The position numbers and the translations under genes are program-made. A stretch of DNA of 64,000 nucleotides, taken from NCBI RefSeq assembly GCF_003860525.1, contig NZ_CP034161.1, positions 1,922,001 to 1,986,000 on the forward strand. Direction: 5' to 3'. The notes below the pieces were generated by a model. The model made no database searches. It was not told the DNA's origin and was given only the letters and a program-made list of their open reading frames with translations. Within the stretch, counting starts at the first letter, position 1; each line of letters opens with the position of its first letter. The stretch is from Epilithonimonas vandammei (lineage in GTDB: Bacteria; Bacteroidota; Bacteroidia; Flavobacteriales; Weeksellaceae). Positions 34,828-44,093 of the stretch are shown one piece after another.

Positions 34828-35898
34828 ATGATAATTCAAAAATCTACTAATCCACGAATTTCAACTTTCGATCCTAATAATTTCGCATTTGGTAACACTT
34901 TCATAGATCATATGATTATTTGCGAGTATGAGAATGGAAATTGGGGGGATGTAAAACTTATTCCATATGGTCCTATCGGTTTTACCCCAGCAATGATGGG
35001 GGTCAACTATGGGCAAGCTTGTTTTGAAGGAATGAAGGCGTATAAAGATAAAGACGGCCAAGTATTCCTTTTTCGTCCTGAAAAGAACTTTCAAAGGATT
35101 AACAAATCCGCAAAAAGATTGGCTATTCCTGAGATTTCCGAAGAAATCTTTATGGAAGGGCTAAAAGCATTGGTTGATATAGATAGAGACTGGATTCCGC
35201 AAGGAGAGGGGACATCTCTTTATATTAGACCATTATTATTCGCAACAGAAGAAGCGCTTAAAGCAAGAATCTCTGAAAAATATATGTTTGCCATTGTAGC
35301 AACACCAGCAAAAAGCTATTATACTGCTCCAGTATCCGTTAAAATCGCAGATCATTATTCCAGAGCGGCAAGTGGAGGCGTGGGTGCTGCAAAAGCTGCT
35401 GGTAACTATGCTGCGTCTTTCTATCCAACACAATTGGCTATAGAAGAAGGTTATGAGCAAATCATTTGGACAGACGATTGTTCTCACGAGTATTTTGAAG
35501 AAAGTGGAACAATGAATGTTTTTGTTAGAATCAACGATACTATCTATACGCCTAAAACATCAGACAAAATTTTAGATGGTGTCACCAGAGACAGTTTTAT
35601 CCAACTGGCTAAAAAACGGGGAATTGAAGTTGTTATTGACGATGTTAAAGTCTCTGATGTTATCGAGGCTCAGAAAAACGGAACCTTGAAAGAAGTTTGG
35701 GGAGTAGGAACAGCTGTGGTTACAAGCATATTTCAAGCATTGGGTTATCAGGGAGAACACCTAACTCTGCCTAAACTTTCTGATGAAGAGAGTTTTGCAG
35801 CGCAGTTGAAGGCAGATCTTGTCAATATCCAGACTAATAAATCTGAAGATCCTTTTGGATGGAGATATTTGGTTGAAGAAAATGTATACAGTGTATAA
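34828..35898 (+). CDS. ilvE: Branched-chain amino acid aminotransferase
   Basis: 356 residues from ATG 34828. Fold-type IV PLP enzyme transferring the amino group of Leu, Ile and Val to 2-oxoglutarate. Signatures: YGQACFEGMKAYKD, RPEKNFQRINKSAKRLAIP, the PLP Lys in GAAKAAGNYAAS, EESGTMNVFV and TPKTSDKILDGVTRDSF. It is the class II-like, about 350-residue form. Single gene between its own promoter and terminator. Confidence 0.94.
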   Translation: MIIQKSTNPRISTFDPNNFAFGNTFIDHMIICEYENGNWGDVKLIPYGPIGFTPAMMGVNYGQACFEGMKAYKDKDGQVFLFRPEKNFQRINKSAKRLAIPEISEEIFMEGLKALVDIDRDWIPQGEGTSLYIRPLLFATEEALKARISEKYMFAIVATPAKSYYTAPVSVKIADHYSRAASGGVGAAKAAGNYAASFYPTQLAIEEGYEQIIWTDDCSHEYFEESGTMNVFVRINDTIYTPKTSDKILDGVTRDSFIQLAKKRGIEVVIDDVKVSDVIEAQKNGTLKEVWGVGTAVVTSIFQALGYQGEHLTLPKLSDEESFAAQLKADLVNIQTNKSEDPFGWRYLVEENVYSV

Positions 35899-35925
35899 AA
35901 TTAAATAATTGAAATATTCTAAGAG

Positions 35926-35954
35926 TAAAAGCCGGAAATTAGTTTCCGGTTTTT
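35926..35954 (+). terminator. Terminator after ilvE
   Basis: CCGGAAA / TTTCCGG (35932-35938, 35943-35949), extended by A/T pairs around a bulged G, then T-rich. Confidence 0.75.
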
Positions 35955-36035
35955 ATTTTATAATAGTGATAAGTCTTTTTAAAATTCTTAATTTCGCGAA
36001 AGTTTACTGTAGTTATTTCGAATGGCTAAAAAACA

Positions 36036-36545
36036 ATGAAAAAATTATTTTATTTATCTATCCTAACATTTCTTGCATGCACCAAGCAGCAGCCCGTTAC
36101 GAATGCGCAAGAACAATTTATGTCAGATAGCGAGCTGGAAGTATCAAAAAAAAGATCTAAAGATCTTAACACCCTGGAAAGAGCTCAAATTGAAGACTGG
36201 ATCAAGGAACAAAAAATCCGCTATTACCCCATGGGAATGAATTACTGGGTTAATATTGAAGGATTGGAAAATAAACCCAGAAAAAATAATGGTGAAAAGG
36301 TGTCCTATCAATATTTTATTTATGATTTTGACAGGGTAAAGCTCTATGAAACGCCTGTTAAAAATATAGATGTAGAATTTGGTCATTTTCAGGAAATGGA
36401 TGCTGTAGAAGATGTGATCCGTTATCTTAATAGAGGAGAAGAGGCAGAAATCCTGGTGCCATCTGTTCTGGCATACGGAACTTACGGTGACAGTAAAAAA
36501 ATATCTAATGATATGCCACTCATCATCAAAGTAAAAGTATTGTAA
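36036..36545 (+). CDS. gldI: GldI-like peptidyl-prolyl isomerase lipoprotein
   Basis: 169 residues. Lipoprotein signal with lipidated Cys 15 in LTFLACTKQQ. The mature part is an FKBP-type isomerase domain: FDRVKLYETP, a FQEMDAVEDVIRYLNRGEEA helix replacing the active-site helix, and LVPSVLAYGTYGD near the end. It matches the gliding-motility lipoprotein GldI of flavobacteria, which folds exported Gld/Spr components. The next gene is a second isomerase 22 nt away. Whether this strain glides cannot be told here. Confidence 0.82.
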   Translation: MKKLFYLSILTFLACTKQQPVTNAQEQFMSDSELEVSKKRSKDLNTLERAQIEDWIKEQKIRYYPMGMNYWVNIEGLENKPRKNNGEKVSYQYFIYDFDRVKLYETPVKNIDVEFGHFQEMDAVEDVIRYLNRGEEAEILVPSVLAYGTYGDSKKISNDMPLIIKVKVL

Positions 36546-36567
36546 AAATATAAACGCTTAAACAACA

Positions 36568-37665
36568 ATGAAAAAAATTATAGCACTATCTATAACATTA
36601 TTAACATTATTAAATTGTAAAACATTGGAAATAGACAAAGAAACTTACGAAAAGCTGCCAGACGGATTGTATGGCAATCTTACAACAAGCAAAGGTGACA
36701 TTTTAGTAAAATTTGAAGATGAGAAATCTCCTGTAACTGTTGCTAATTTTGTTGGACTTGCCGAGGGTAAAATAGAAAATAAGGCAAAGAAAAAAGGCGA
36801 GCCATTTTATAACGGAACTATTTTTCACAGAGTTATTAAGGATTTTATGATCCAAGGTGGTGACCCACAGGGAACAGGAATGGGAGATCCTGGTTACAAG
36901 TTTGATGATGAGAAAAATGATCTTCAGCATACAGGAAAAGGAATTTTGTCTATGGCTAATTCTGGCCCCAACACCAATGGTTCTCAGTTTTTTATTACAG
37001 AAGTAGCTACACCTTGGCTGGATGGCAGACACACTATTTTTGGTAAAGTTGTAAAAGGCGAAGCGGTTATAGATTCTATTGCCAACGTAGAAAAAGGACC
37101 ACAGGACAAACCAAAAACAGATATTGTGCTGAACAAAGTTACTATTTTCAGCAAAGGAGATCAGTATAAACATTATGATGCTGCTAAAATCTTCAATGAC
37201 GGAAAATCCAAAATTCAGGATAATAACAAAGTTTATCTAGCAAAAGCAGAAGAAGAGAAGCTGAAAAAAGAAAGAGAGTTTGCTGCAAATCAGGAAAAAT
37301 TAGTAAACGATATGAAAGCCGGAATGCAGGCTACGCCGTCTGGACTTTATTACAAAATCACTAAAACCACAAGCGGAGAAACTGCAAAGGCTGGGCAGAC
37401 TGTTGCAGTACATTATGCTGGAAAACTAATTAATGGTGATGAGTTTGACAATTCCTTCAAAAGAGGTCAACCAATTGACATTCCTATCGGTGTTGGACAG
37501 GTAATCAAAGGTTGGGATGAGGGTATTTTGCTACTTAAAGAAGGTGAAACCGCAACGTTACTTATTCCTCCGGCACTTGGTTATGGAGAGAGAGGCGCCG
37601 GTGGTGTTATTCCTCCAAATGCCTGGTTGGTATTCGATGTAGAACTGGTGAAAATCAGTAAATAA
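36568..37665 (+). CDS. Dual-family immunophilin lipoprotein: cyclophilin plus FKBP
   Basis: 365 residues. Lipobox Cys 17 in LLTLLNCKTL. A cyclophilin domain spans about 30-200 (FYNGTIFHRVIKDFMIQGGD, MANSGPNTNGSQFFI, WLDGRHTIFGKV), a charged linker 205-255, then an FKBP domain about 260-365 (VAVHYAGKLINGDEFDNSF, GVGQVIKGWDEGI, ALGYGERGAGGVIPPNAWL). Two unrelated isomerase folds are joined in one envelope protein. It is probably in an operon with gldI and helps fold exported or type IX-secreted proteins. Confidence 0.92.
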   Translation: MKKIIALSITLLTLLNCKTLEIDKETYEKLPDGLYGNLTTSKGDILVKFEDEKSPVTVANFVGLAEGKIENKAKKKGEPFYNGTIFHRVIKDFMIQGGDPQGTGMGDPGYKFDDEKNDLQHTGKGILSMANSGPNTNGSQFFITEVATPWLDGRHTIFGKVVKGEAVIDSIANVEKGPQDKPKTDIVLNKVTIFSKGDQYKHYDAAKIFNDGKSKIQDNNKVYLAKAEEEKLKKEREFAANQEKLVNDMKAGMQATPSGLYYKITKTTSGETAKAGQTVAVHYAGKLINGDEFDNSFKRGQPIDIPIGVGQVIKGWDEGILLLKEGETATLLIPPALGYGERGAGGVIPPNAWLVFDVELVKISK

Positions 37666-37670
37666 AGAAA

Positions 37671-37695
37671 AAAGAGCGAAACTACTTCGCTCTTT
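37671..37695 (+). terminator. Strong terminator after the immunophilin gene
   Basis: Perfect 10-bp stem AAAGAGCGAA / TTCGCTCTTT, 5-nt loop, then T-run. It also serves the convergent bphO. Confidence 0.9.
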
Positions 37696-37697
37696 TT

Positions 37698-38234
37698 TTA
37701 TGCTAATATCCGATAAGCTTTTCTTGCACTGGTAATGCAGCTTTCATAATCTTTTTCACTAATTCTTTCATCTAAAAAAGCTTTGAATTCCTGCCACATT
37801 AGCCCGGTTTTATCACCATATATCCCAAAGTAATTGAATGTGATATCTTCAAACGCAGGATTTTTCCGAAGCTGTTTCATAATTACATTTCCTCCTAAAG
37901 TAGATCCTTCCATCACATAAAGCGCTCCCAAAGCTTCGGCTTCGTTATCAAGATTGTCGGCAATAGAATCATTATTAATATCAACATTCAGATTGTTTAG
38001 ATCGGTTGTTATAGCCAAGATTTTTCTGCGTGTATCTAGCTTCAATTCAGGATATTTATGTAAAAATTTATTGACTTGAGGTTCATATTTGCTGACGAGG
38101 AAATAATTATGAATCAAAAGATTTTTATAATTTTCCAGCGTATAAGACTTGTCAAATATTTTATTGGATTGTAAGCTTTCTTCGGTTTTATCGTGCTCCT
38201 GCTTTGTTTCTTCTTTAAGAATTAATGAAATCAT
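37698..38234 (-). CDS. bphO: Biliverdin-producing heme oxygenase (BphO-like)
   Basis: 178 residues, helical. The proximal heme ligand is likely His 14 in KEETKQEHDKTEES, and the distal helix is LYVMEGSTLGGNVIMKQL. It cleaves heme to biliverdin, the chromophore of the phytochrome encoded just upstream. The two genes overlap by 20 nt. It is the second gene of the pair, transcribed after bphP. Confidence 0.88.
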   Translation of the reverse strand: MISLILKEETKQEHDKTEESLQSNKIFDKSYTLENYKNLLIHNYFLVSKYEPQVNKFLHKYPELKLDTRRKILAITTDLNNLNVDINNDSIADNLDNEAEALGALYVMEGSTLGGNVIMKQLRKNPAFEDITFNYFGIYGDKTGLMWQEFKAFLDERISEKDYESCITSARKAYRILA

Positions 38235-40416
38235 AGTTGGGCTTTTGAAATTTTAAAATAAAAGTGGTTCCTTTTCCGCTTTCGCTTTCATAAGATATTT
38301 TTCCGCCCATTTTTTCCATAAGATGATGCACAATGCTTAGTCCTACACCATTACCCTTAAATTCTTTTGCATTGTTCATCCTACTGAATATTTTGAACAT
38401 TTTTTTGGATTCTTCCTGATCTATTCCGATTCCATTATCCGTTATCTTATAAATCACAACATTGTCATTAGTTTCTCCTACAATTTTCACTTTGGGTTTT
38501 TCGGATTTGGATGAGTATTTTACCGCATTTCCGATAACATTGCCAAAAACCTGATAAACCATAGTCTGGTCACCTAAAACTTCCGGGGTATTTTGTATGA
38601 TTATATCTGTATGTGGAGATTCAAAACTGATTTTTGAGTCTTCTACAACTTTTGTTATCAAAGAGTCTACCTGAATACTTTTCAGTTTTATTTCAGATTT
38701 CTTAATCTTACTGAGTTCCAAAACGTTCAGGATCATTTCACTCATCGTATCAACTTGGCTGGTAATATTATCCAAAGCCTTACTGACATTTTCAGAACTA
38801 GGCAGTCTTTTTGCAAGCTGCGCATTTAGTTTTATGACGGTAAGTGGTGTATTAAGATCGTGAGAAATGGTATGAGAGAAAGAATCCAGCTCTGCATTCA
38901 GTTCCTTTAACTGATTATTGAGGTCTTGTATCTGAGAAGATTTAGTATGTGAAGCTTTTAGAATAACTGATGTTATCCATTTTGCGGACTCAATTTCTTT
39001 AATTTTCCATGGTAATGAAGTTCCTTTTACATATTCTTTCCACACTTCAAATGATTTTCTGGGTGAGAATTTAATGATTTCAACGCCGTCTTTTATTTCT
39101 GAAGTTGTCTGTTTTTCGGGTTTTCCTGCCCATTTTATTTTATAACCTTGTTCTTTTCTAAGCCAAATGAGCATGTCGGAAGTGTTGTTACATAATTCGC
39201 TGATAATAATCCCGCAGCTGGTTTCAGAATTTTCAAGATTTGTCAGCGTACTGCAAAAGGTGTTGGAAATATAAATATTTTCCTGGAAATTATGACAGTT
39301 TTCCTTGCTCCAGTTTATAATCTTTTCAATATCTGTATTATCCGGGGTATTACCTGCTGTCAAAATTTCGTCATTAATTTTTATGATAATTCCATCTGCG
39401 TTACAAGTATTCATAATATCATTGATATTATTTTCTAACGCTTTATCGAAACTATCATCATTCAATAAATTCTGACGTAGACTAATATTATTAAGTTTAA
39501 TTTTCTGATATTCTTGCAATGTTTCAAGAGATCTGAAAGCAGCGAAAGCATTTGCGGAAGTTCTGGTAAGCGTTTCGACAAGTAATCTGGATTGTAAATC
39601 AAGATGTTTTGCCTCAGAATTTTGGCAGGCAACCATTCCCCATAGTTCTCCGTTAACAATAATTGATGTACTAAAACTAGCTTCAACCTGAGCATTTTTT
39701 AGATATTGGATATGAATAGGAGATGAAGCACGAGTTACAGAATATGTAAGATCAATTTCTTCTTTTGGGATGACACCGACAATAGGATAAGTTTTTCCGG
39801 AAACATGCGATGTTATTCTTACAGGGTTTTTAAGGTATAAAGCTCTGGCCTGCGCAGGAATGTCAGATTCTGGATAGTGTAAATCGAGATAACTCTCAAG
39901 ATTCGGTTTAACAAGTTCTTCAATCACATTTCCGCTTCCGTCATACAAAAACTGATAAATCATAACACGGTCAAAATCAATAACTTGTTGGACTTCGTGC
40001 AATAAAATTTGCCAGATATTCTTATCATTAGAATTTCTGAGTATATTTTGTATGGCTGCGTATTCTTTATTAATCTTATGATTGGGCATTACTTTCTCGA
40101 TCTCGAAAAAAGTCCAACCTTTATGAGTATGAATACTTAAAGTATATTCTTGATCCTTAAAAGTAATATGTTGTATTGCAAGTATTTCGTTATCCGAAAA
40201 GTTATTCCAATTAACATCAATATCGAAGTGTGCGAAAAGTAGACGGATATCTTTCCCCAAAAGAAAATCAGAATCTACAGAAAAAAAATCTAAGATATTC
40301 TCACTATAAAAAGTGATCTTAGAGCCTTGTGAACCCAATAGATACCCATATTCCTGAACTTCTCCACAAATATGTATCGGTTCTTGGTCACAATTAATAT
40401 ATTCTCTCGGATACAT
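38215..40416 (-). CDS. bphP: Bacteriophytochrome histidine kinase
   Basis: 733 residues. PAS-GAF-PHY photosensory core plus kinase. The probable biliverdin-linking Cys is Cys 9 in NCDQEPIHICGEVQ. GAF residues: PESDIPAQAR (Asp 185) and SPIHIQYL (His 235). The PHY tongue has SPRKSFEVW (451-459). The kinase has the H-box His 519 in ISHDLNTPL, the N-box NVIGNAVKYS near 626, and the G-boxes DNGIG and GNGVGLS. It switches with red/far-red light. No response regulator gene is in the window, and no output gene is adjacent. Confidence 0.93.
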   Translation of the reverse strand: MYPREYINCDQEPIHICGEVQEYGYLLGSQGSKITFYSENILDFFSVDSDFLLGKDIRLLFAHFDIDVNWNNFSDNEILAIQHITFKDQEYTLSIHTHKGWTFFEIEKVMPNHKINKEYAAIQNILRNSNDKNIWQILLHEVQQVIDFDRVMIYQFLYDGSGNVIEELVKPNLESYLDLHYPESDIPAQARALYLKNPVRITSHVSGKTYPIVGVIPKEEIDLTYSVTRASSPIHIQYLKNAQVEASFSTSIIVNGELWGMVACQNSEAKHLDLQSRLLVETLTRTSANAFAAFRSLETLQEYQKIKLNNISLRQNLLNDDSFDKALENNINDIMNTCNADGIIIKINDEILTAGNTPDNTDIEKIINWSKENCHNFQENIYISNTFCSTLTNLENSETSCGIIISELCNNTSDMLIWLRKEQGYKIKWAGKPEKQTTSEIKDGVEIIKFSPRKSFEVWKEYVKGTSLPWKIKEIESAKWITSVILKASHTKSSQIQDLNNQLKELNAELDSFSHTISHDLNTPLTVIKLNAQLAKRLPSSENVSKALDNITSQVDTMSEMILNVLELSKIKKSEIKLKSIQVDSLITKVVEDSKISFESPHTDIIIQNTPEVLGDQTMVYQVFGNVIGNAVKYSSKSEKPKVKIVGETNDNVVIYKITDNGIGIDQEESKKMFKIFSRMNNAKEFKGNGVGLSIVHHLMEKMGGKISYESESGKGTTFILKFQKPNYDFINS

Positions 40417-40461
40417 ATTATGATTATAAGTTTAATCTATCCTTTGTGTTTTGGAGAGTAA

Positions 40462-40471
40462 AGATAGAAAT
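40462..40471 (-). promoter_or_regulatory. Possible bphP promoter, near-consensus TATCTTTA
   Basis: Minus-strand TATCTTTA about 45-50 nt before ATG 40416. The last base departs from TAnnTTTG. The rest of the 40417-40600 gap shows nothing else. Confidence 0.35.
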
Positions 40472-40600
40472 AATAATTAACTCTGGTTAATTAATTATCT
40501 TTAAACAATTTTAATTGCTGTATAAAATTATAAGTAACACAATTTCAATAAGTAAAATAAAAAAAGAGATTAGTATGTGTACAATATTTCCACTATAAGT

Positions 40601-41842
40601 TTATTTCATATCGTACATCATTAAAGCTGTGATTAATTTTGGCTCAATCAATGTACACTTAGGCGGCATTTTGATTTCTTTGTCAGATATTTTTAGAAGA
40701 TCTGTAAAGCTTATAGGATATATTCCGAAAGCAACTTTATATTCTCCGCTATCCACTTTTTCTTTCAGTTCGATAATACCTTTGATATCTGAAGTACCTT
40801 TCTGATAAATAATCTTATCAGTATGTTTGGCATTTTCAATTCCAAGAATATTTTCAAAAATATATTTGTTTACCAGGTGATGATCCAAGTCATTGTCATT
40901 TTTATGTTCTTCACGGATGCTGTGCTTCACATGGAGACTGTAGAATTTTCCGCTTAGATACATACTGATATGAAATTTCTGAGAAGGATAATATGGTGAT
41001 TCTCCTTTATCGTGAATCTGAAAATAGTCATTTAATCTATGCAGGAATTCTTCTTCGCTAAGATTATTAAGATCCTTCAATAATCTATTATAGTCATTAA
41101 TTTTTATGGACTGATTAGAAACAATAAAACTATAAACAAAATTATAATGTTCTGTTCCGTGACATTTTTTATACTTATCTCTTTGCTTTTTTGCATATTC
41201 TGCAACCGAACCAATTCTGTGATGCCCGTCTGCAATATAAAAGGAATCAATAGGATCTAAAACTTCTTTAAACTGCTGAAGCTTAAGTCGGTTATCTATT
41301 TTCCAGATTTTATGTCTCACCCCTTTATCATCTGTATAGTTTATGATTGGGACACTTTTCTGTTCGTGATTCATCAGGAGTTCCACCTTGGAATTAGAAT
41401 GGTAAGTTAGGAGAACCGGCTCCGCTTGCACGCCAACTTTTTCAAGATAGTGGGCCATTTTCATTCTTCTTTCTGTGATGGTAGATTCGTGCTTTTTTAT
41501 TTTTCCATCCCAAAAATCGTCTACACTCACAAGACCCATTAAGCCACGGAAACTAGTTTTATTTGGTAAAATTTGTTCATATAAATAATATGCAGAATCA
41601 TCCTGTATCAGTTTCTTGTCCTGGAGAAGTTCTTCAAAATTAGATCTTATCTTCCGGAGATTCCTGTCTACATCTTTAGATTTGCTTACAACAGCAGGTT
41701 TTATCATCTGTACATAAGAATCATCTACTTGAGCTTTTTTATTGATTTCTTCTTGAGTGAAATTATCTAAAGAATAAGTAGGAAAAACATCAATAAAATC
41801 AGTATTAGGTCTGATTCCTCTAAATGGTTTAAATACTGGCAT
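40601..41842 (-). CDS. DUF1015-family protein
   Basis: 413 residues. DUF1015 marks: FKPFRGIRP at the start and YIADGHHRIGSVAEYA with the DGHHR motif at 205-209. The motif recalls the GxHR nucleotide-binding motif of ParB/sulfiredoxin-fold enzymes, which include kinases of free serine; that likeness is my inference. It starts 3 nt after the serA-like stop and is the last gene of a serine-synthesis unit, so a role linked to serine or phosphoserine is plausible. The activity is unknown. Confidence 0.85.
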   Translation of the reverse strand: MPVFKPFRGIRPNTDFIDVFPTYSLDNFTQEEINKKAQVDDSYVQMIKPAVVSKSKDVDRNLRKIRSNFEELLQDKKLIQDDSAYYLYEQILPNKTSFRGLMGLVSVDDFWDGKIKKHESTITERRMKMAHYLEKVGVQAEPVLLTYHSNSKVELLMNHEQKSVPIINYTDDKGVRHKIWKIDNRLKLQQFKEVLDPIDSFYIADGHHRIGSVAEYAKKQRDKYKKCHGTEHYNFVYSFIVSNQSIKINDYNRLLKDLNNLSEEEFLHRLNDYFQIHDKGESPYYPSQKFHISMYLSGKFYSLHVKHSIREEHKNDNDLDHHLVNKYIFENILGIENAKHTDKIIYQKGTSDIKGIIELKEKVDSGEYKVAFGIYPISFTDLLKISDKEIKMPPKCTLIEPKLITALMMYDMK

Positions 41843-41845
41843 ATA

Positions 41846-42802
41846 TTATAGTTCGTCTTTTATTTTAATTATCTGCTCTGCAAGTTCCTCAGCTATTCTG
41901 TTCTGAGCTTCCAGTGTATTGCCTCCAATATGTGGAGATAATGACAATGCAGGATTCATAAGTATTTCTATTTCCGGATTGGGTTCATTTTCAAAAACAT
42001 CCAGTGCAGCACCAGCAACTTTGCCTCTTTCGATAGCATCAATAAGGGCTACTTCATTCAGGACGCCACCTCTTGCAGTATTGGCAATAAAAACTCCTTC
42101 TTTCATCATAGCAACCTGTTCGTTATCAATAAAATATTTTTCTGTATTAGATATATTGATACTTATAAAATCAGATTTTTTTAAAACCTCATCTAAATTT
42201 ACGGATTTAATTTCGAAATGCAAAGATTGTCCATCGAAGAAAGAAATTTTTACATTTTCTGTTTTTGGAGTTCTGTTATAAGCTACGATAGACATCCCTA
42301 AGGAGATTCCTATTTTTATCACTTCCAGACCTATATTACCCATTCCTATGACACCTAATTTTTTGCCGGAGAGTTCTGTAGCATTATTAAAAGATTTCTT
42401 TAAAGTGTTGAATTTGGTTTCGCCTTCCAGGGGCATTAGTCTGTTACTTTCGTGGAGAAATCTTGCTAATGAAAAGAAATGAGCAAAAACCAATTCCGCC
42501 ACGGATTTACAAGAGGCTTTCGGAGTGTTTATGATATAAATACCTTTATCAATGGCATAATCTACATCTATATTATCCATACCAACACCACCTCGTCCTA
42601 TGATTTTTAGATTAGGACATTCATCAATCAGATTTTTTCTGACTTGCGTAGCACTTCTTACAAGTAGAACATCTACATTATTTTCATTGATGAAATTGCT
42701 CAGATGTTCGGCAGAAACTCTGGCATCCAAAACCGTAATATCCGCTTCTTTCAAAAGTTGAATTCCCTTTTCGGAGATTCCATCATTTGCTAATACAATC
42801 AT
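41846..42802 (-). CDS. serA: D-3-phosphoglycerate dehydrogenase-like 2-hydroxyacid dehydrogenase
   Basis: 318 residues. NAD Rossmann domain GVIGMGNIGLEVIKIG near 149, substrate-side NTARGGVLNEVAL with Arg, and the catalytic His in SPHIGGNTLEAQ. It has no C-terminal ACT domain, so it is the short form without serine feedback through ACT. It oxidises 3-phosphoglycerate as step one of serine synthesis, supported by serC upstream on the same strand and DUF1015 3 nt downstream. Confidence 0.88.
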   Translation of the reverse strand: MIVLANDGISEKGIQLLKEADITVLDARVSAEHLSNFINENNVDVLLVRSATQVRKNLIDECPNLKIIGRGGVGMDNIDVDYAIDKGIYIINTPKASCKSVAELVFAHFFSLARFLHESNRLMPLEGETKFNTLKKSFNNATELSGKKLGVIGMGNIGLEVIKIGISLGMSIVAYNRTPKTENVKISFFDGQSLHFEIKSVNLDEVLKKSDFISINISNTEKYFIDNEQVAMMKEGVFIANTARGGVLNEVALIDAIERGKVAGAALDVFENEPNPEIEILMNPALSLSPHIGGNTLEAQNRIAEELAEQIIKIKDEL

Positions 42803-42911
42803 TGTTTAATTCAAAAATCTTTTAGTTATTGACTTTCCTCGACTTGTTTGAGTTAAAATTCAAGGTTCGCTAAGATACGATTTTTTCTTGTGATTAACAT
42901 TACATTAACAA

Positions 42912-42941
42912 AAAACGTCCTCAATTACCTGAGGACGTTTT
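42912..42941. terminator. Strong terminator after serC
   Basis: Perfect 12-bp stem AAAACGTCCTCA / TGAGGACGTTTT, 6-nt loop. It separates serC from the serA-DUF1015 pair, so serA probably has its own promoter between 42803 and 42911. Confidence 0.88.
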
Positions 42942-42958
42942 TACTTATAGAAGTAAAC

Positions 42959-44014
42959 TTATAAACTTTTCATTACATCTACCAGGGCCTGTACACTTTC
43001 TATTGGCATTGCATTATAGATACTTGCTCTGTAACCGCCAACACTTCTGTGGCCATTAATACCGCTGATTCCTGCAGCTTTCCACGCGGTGTCAAAAGCT
43101 TCTTTTTTGGATTCATCGGTTAGCGTGAATGTCACATTCATAAAAGAACGGTCTTCAACCGCCGCTACACCCCGGAAGTTTGGATTTCTGTCGATTTCAT
43201 CATAAAGCAATTTGGCTTTTTCATTATTTTTTTTCTCAGCAGCTGCTATTCCTCCATTTTCTTCCAGATGTTTCAATGTAAGATAAGATGCATAAACAGC
43301 AAAGACTGGAGGTGTATTGGACATAGATTCCTTATCAATATGAACAGAATAATCCAAATAGGTAGGGATGTTTCTTTCCGTTTTTCCGAGAATCGATTTC
43401 TTCACGACTACCAGTGTTGCACCGGCAGGACCCATATTTTTCTGCGCACCGGCATAGATAAGGTCAAACTGCGAAAAATCAATTTGTCTGCTGAAAATGT
43501 CGGATGACATGTCGCAAACCATCAGCGTATCCACTTTAGGAAATTCTTTCATCTGAGTTCCGAAAATCGTATTGTTGGATGTACAGTGGAAATAATCATA
43601 TTCTGATCCTACAGTATAATCTTTTGGAATAAAATTGTAATTTGATTCTTTTGAAGAAGCTACGACATCTACATTTCCTAATTTTTTAGCTTCCTTTATA
43701 GCGCCAGACGCCCACGTTCCAGTATCTGTATAAGCAGCTTTACCATCAGTTGTAAGAAGGTTGAAAGGAACCATCAAAAACTGAAGGCTCGCGCCACCCT
43801 GAAGATAAAGAACTTCATAATCGTCGCCCAGATTCATCAATCTTTTTACAATTGCTCTCGCATCATCCATTACTGCTACGAATTCTTTGCTTCTGTGTGA
43901 TATCTCAAGAATGGATAATCCCATTCCGTCGAAATCAAGGATAGCTTCCGCAGCTTTCTGAAAAACTTCCTGAGGAAGAATACTTGGACCTGCACTAAAA
44001 TTATGTTTTTTCAT
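42959..44014 (-). CDS. serC: Phosphoserine aminotransferase
   Basis: 351 residues. Fold-type I PLP enzyme: HNFSAGPSILP at the start, QGGASLQF for phosphate/PLP contact, the PLP Lys in YAGAQKNMGPAG, and HRSVGGYRASIYNAMP at the end. It converts 3-phosphohydroxypyruvate to phosphoserine. It lies upstream of serA but is separated from it by a strong terminator, and 79 nt downstream of a ferredoxin gene on the same strand. The short gap contains the palindrome CCAATTGCAATTGG (44068-44081). Confidence 0.94.
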   Translation of the reverse strand: MKKHNFSAGPSILPQEVFQKAAEAILDFDGMGLSILEISHRSKEFVAVMDDARAIVKRLMNLGDDYEVLYLQGGASLQFLMVPFNLLTTDGKAAYTDTGTWASGAIKEAKKLGNVDVVASSKESNYNFIPKDYTVGSEYDYFHCTSNNTIFGTQMKEFPKVDTLMVCDMSSDIFSRQIDFSQFDLIYAGAQKNMGPAGATLVVVKKSILGKTERNIPTYLDYSVHIDKESMSNTPPVFAVYASYLTLKHLEENGGIAAAEKKNNEKAKLLYDEIDRNPNFRGVAAVEDRSFMNVTFTLTDESKKEAFDTAWKAAGISGINGHRSVGGYRASIYNAMPIESVQALVDVMKSL

Positions 44015-44093
44015 TTATGGTAAGTAATTTGGTGTTAGGATTTAGGTAATAATTCTTTAGCTAAAAGCCAATTGCAATTGGTCATCAGAAGAA

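Noticed and set aside
44068-44081. 14-bp palindrome CCAATTGCAATTGG between ferredoxin and serC genes
   Set aside because: Could be an operator, but AT-rich palindromes of this length are expected by chance in such DNA and no regulator gene adjoins.
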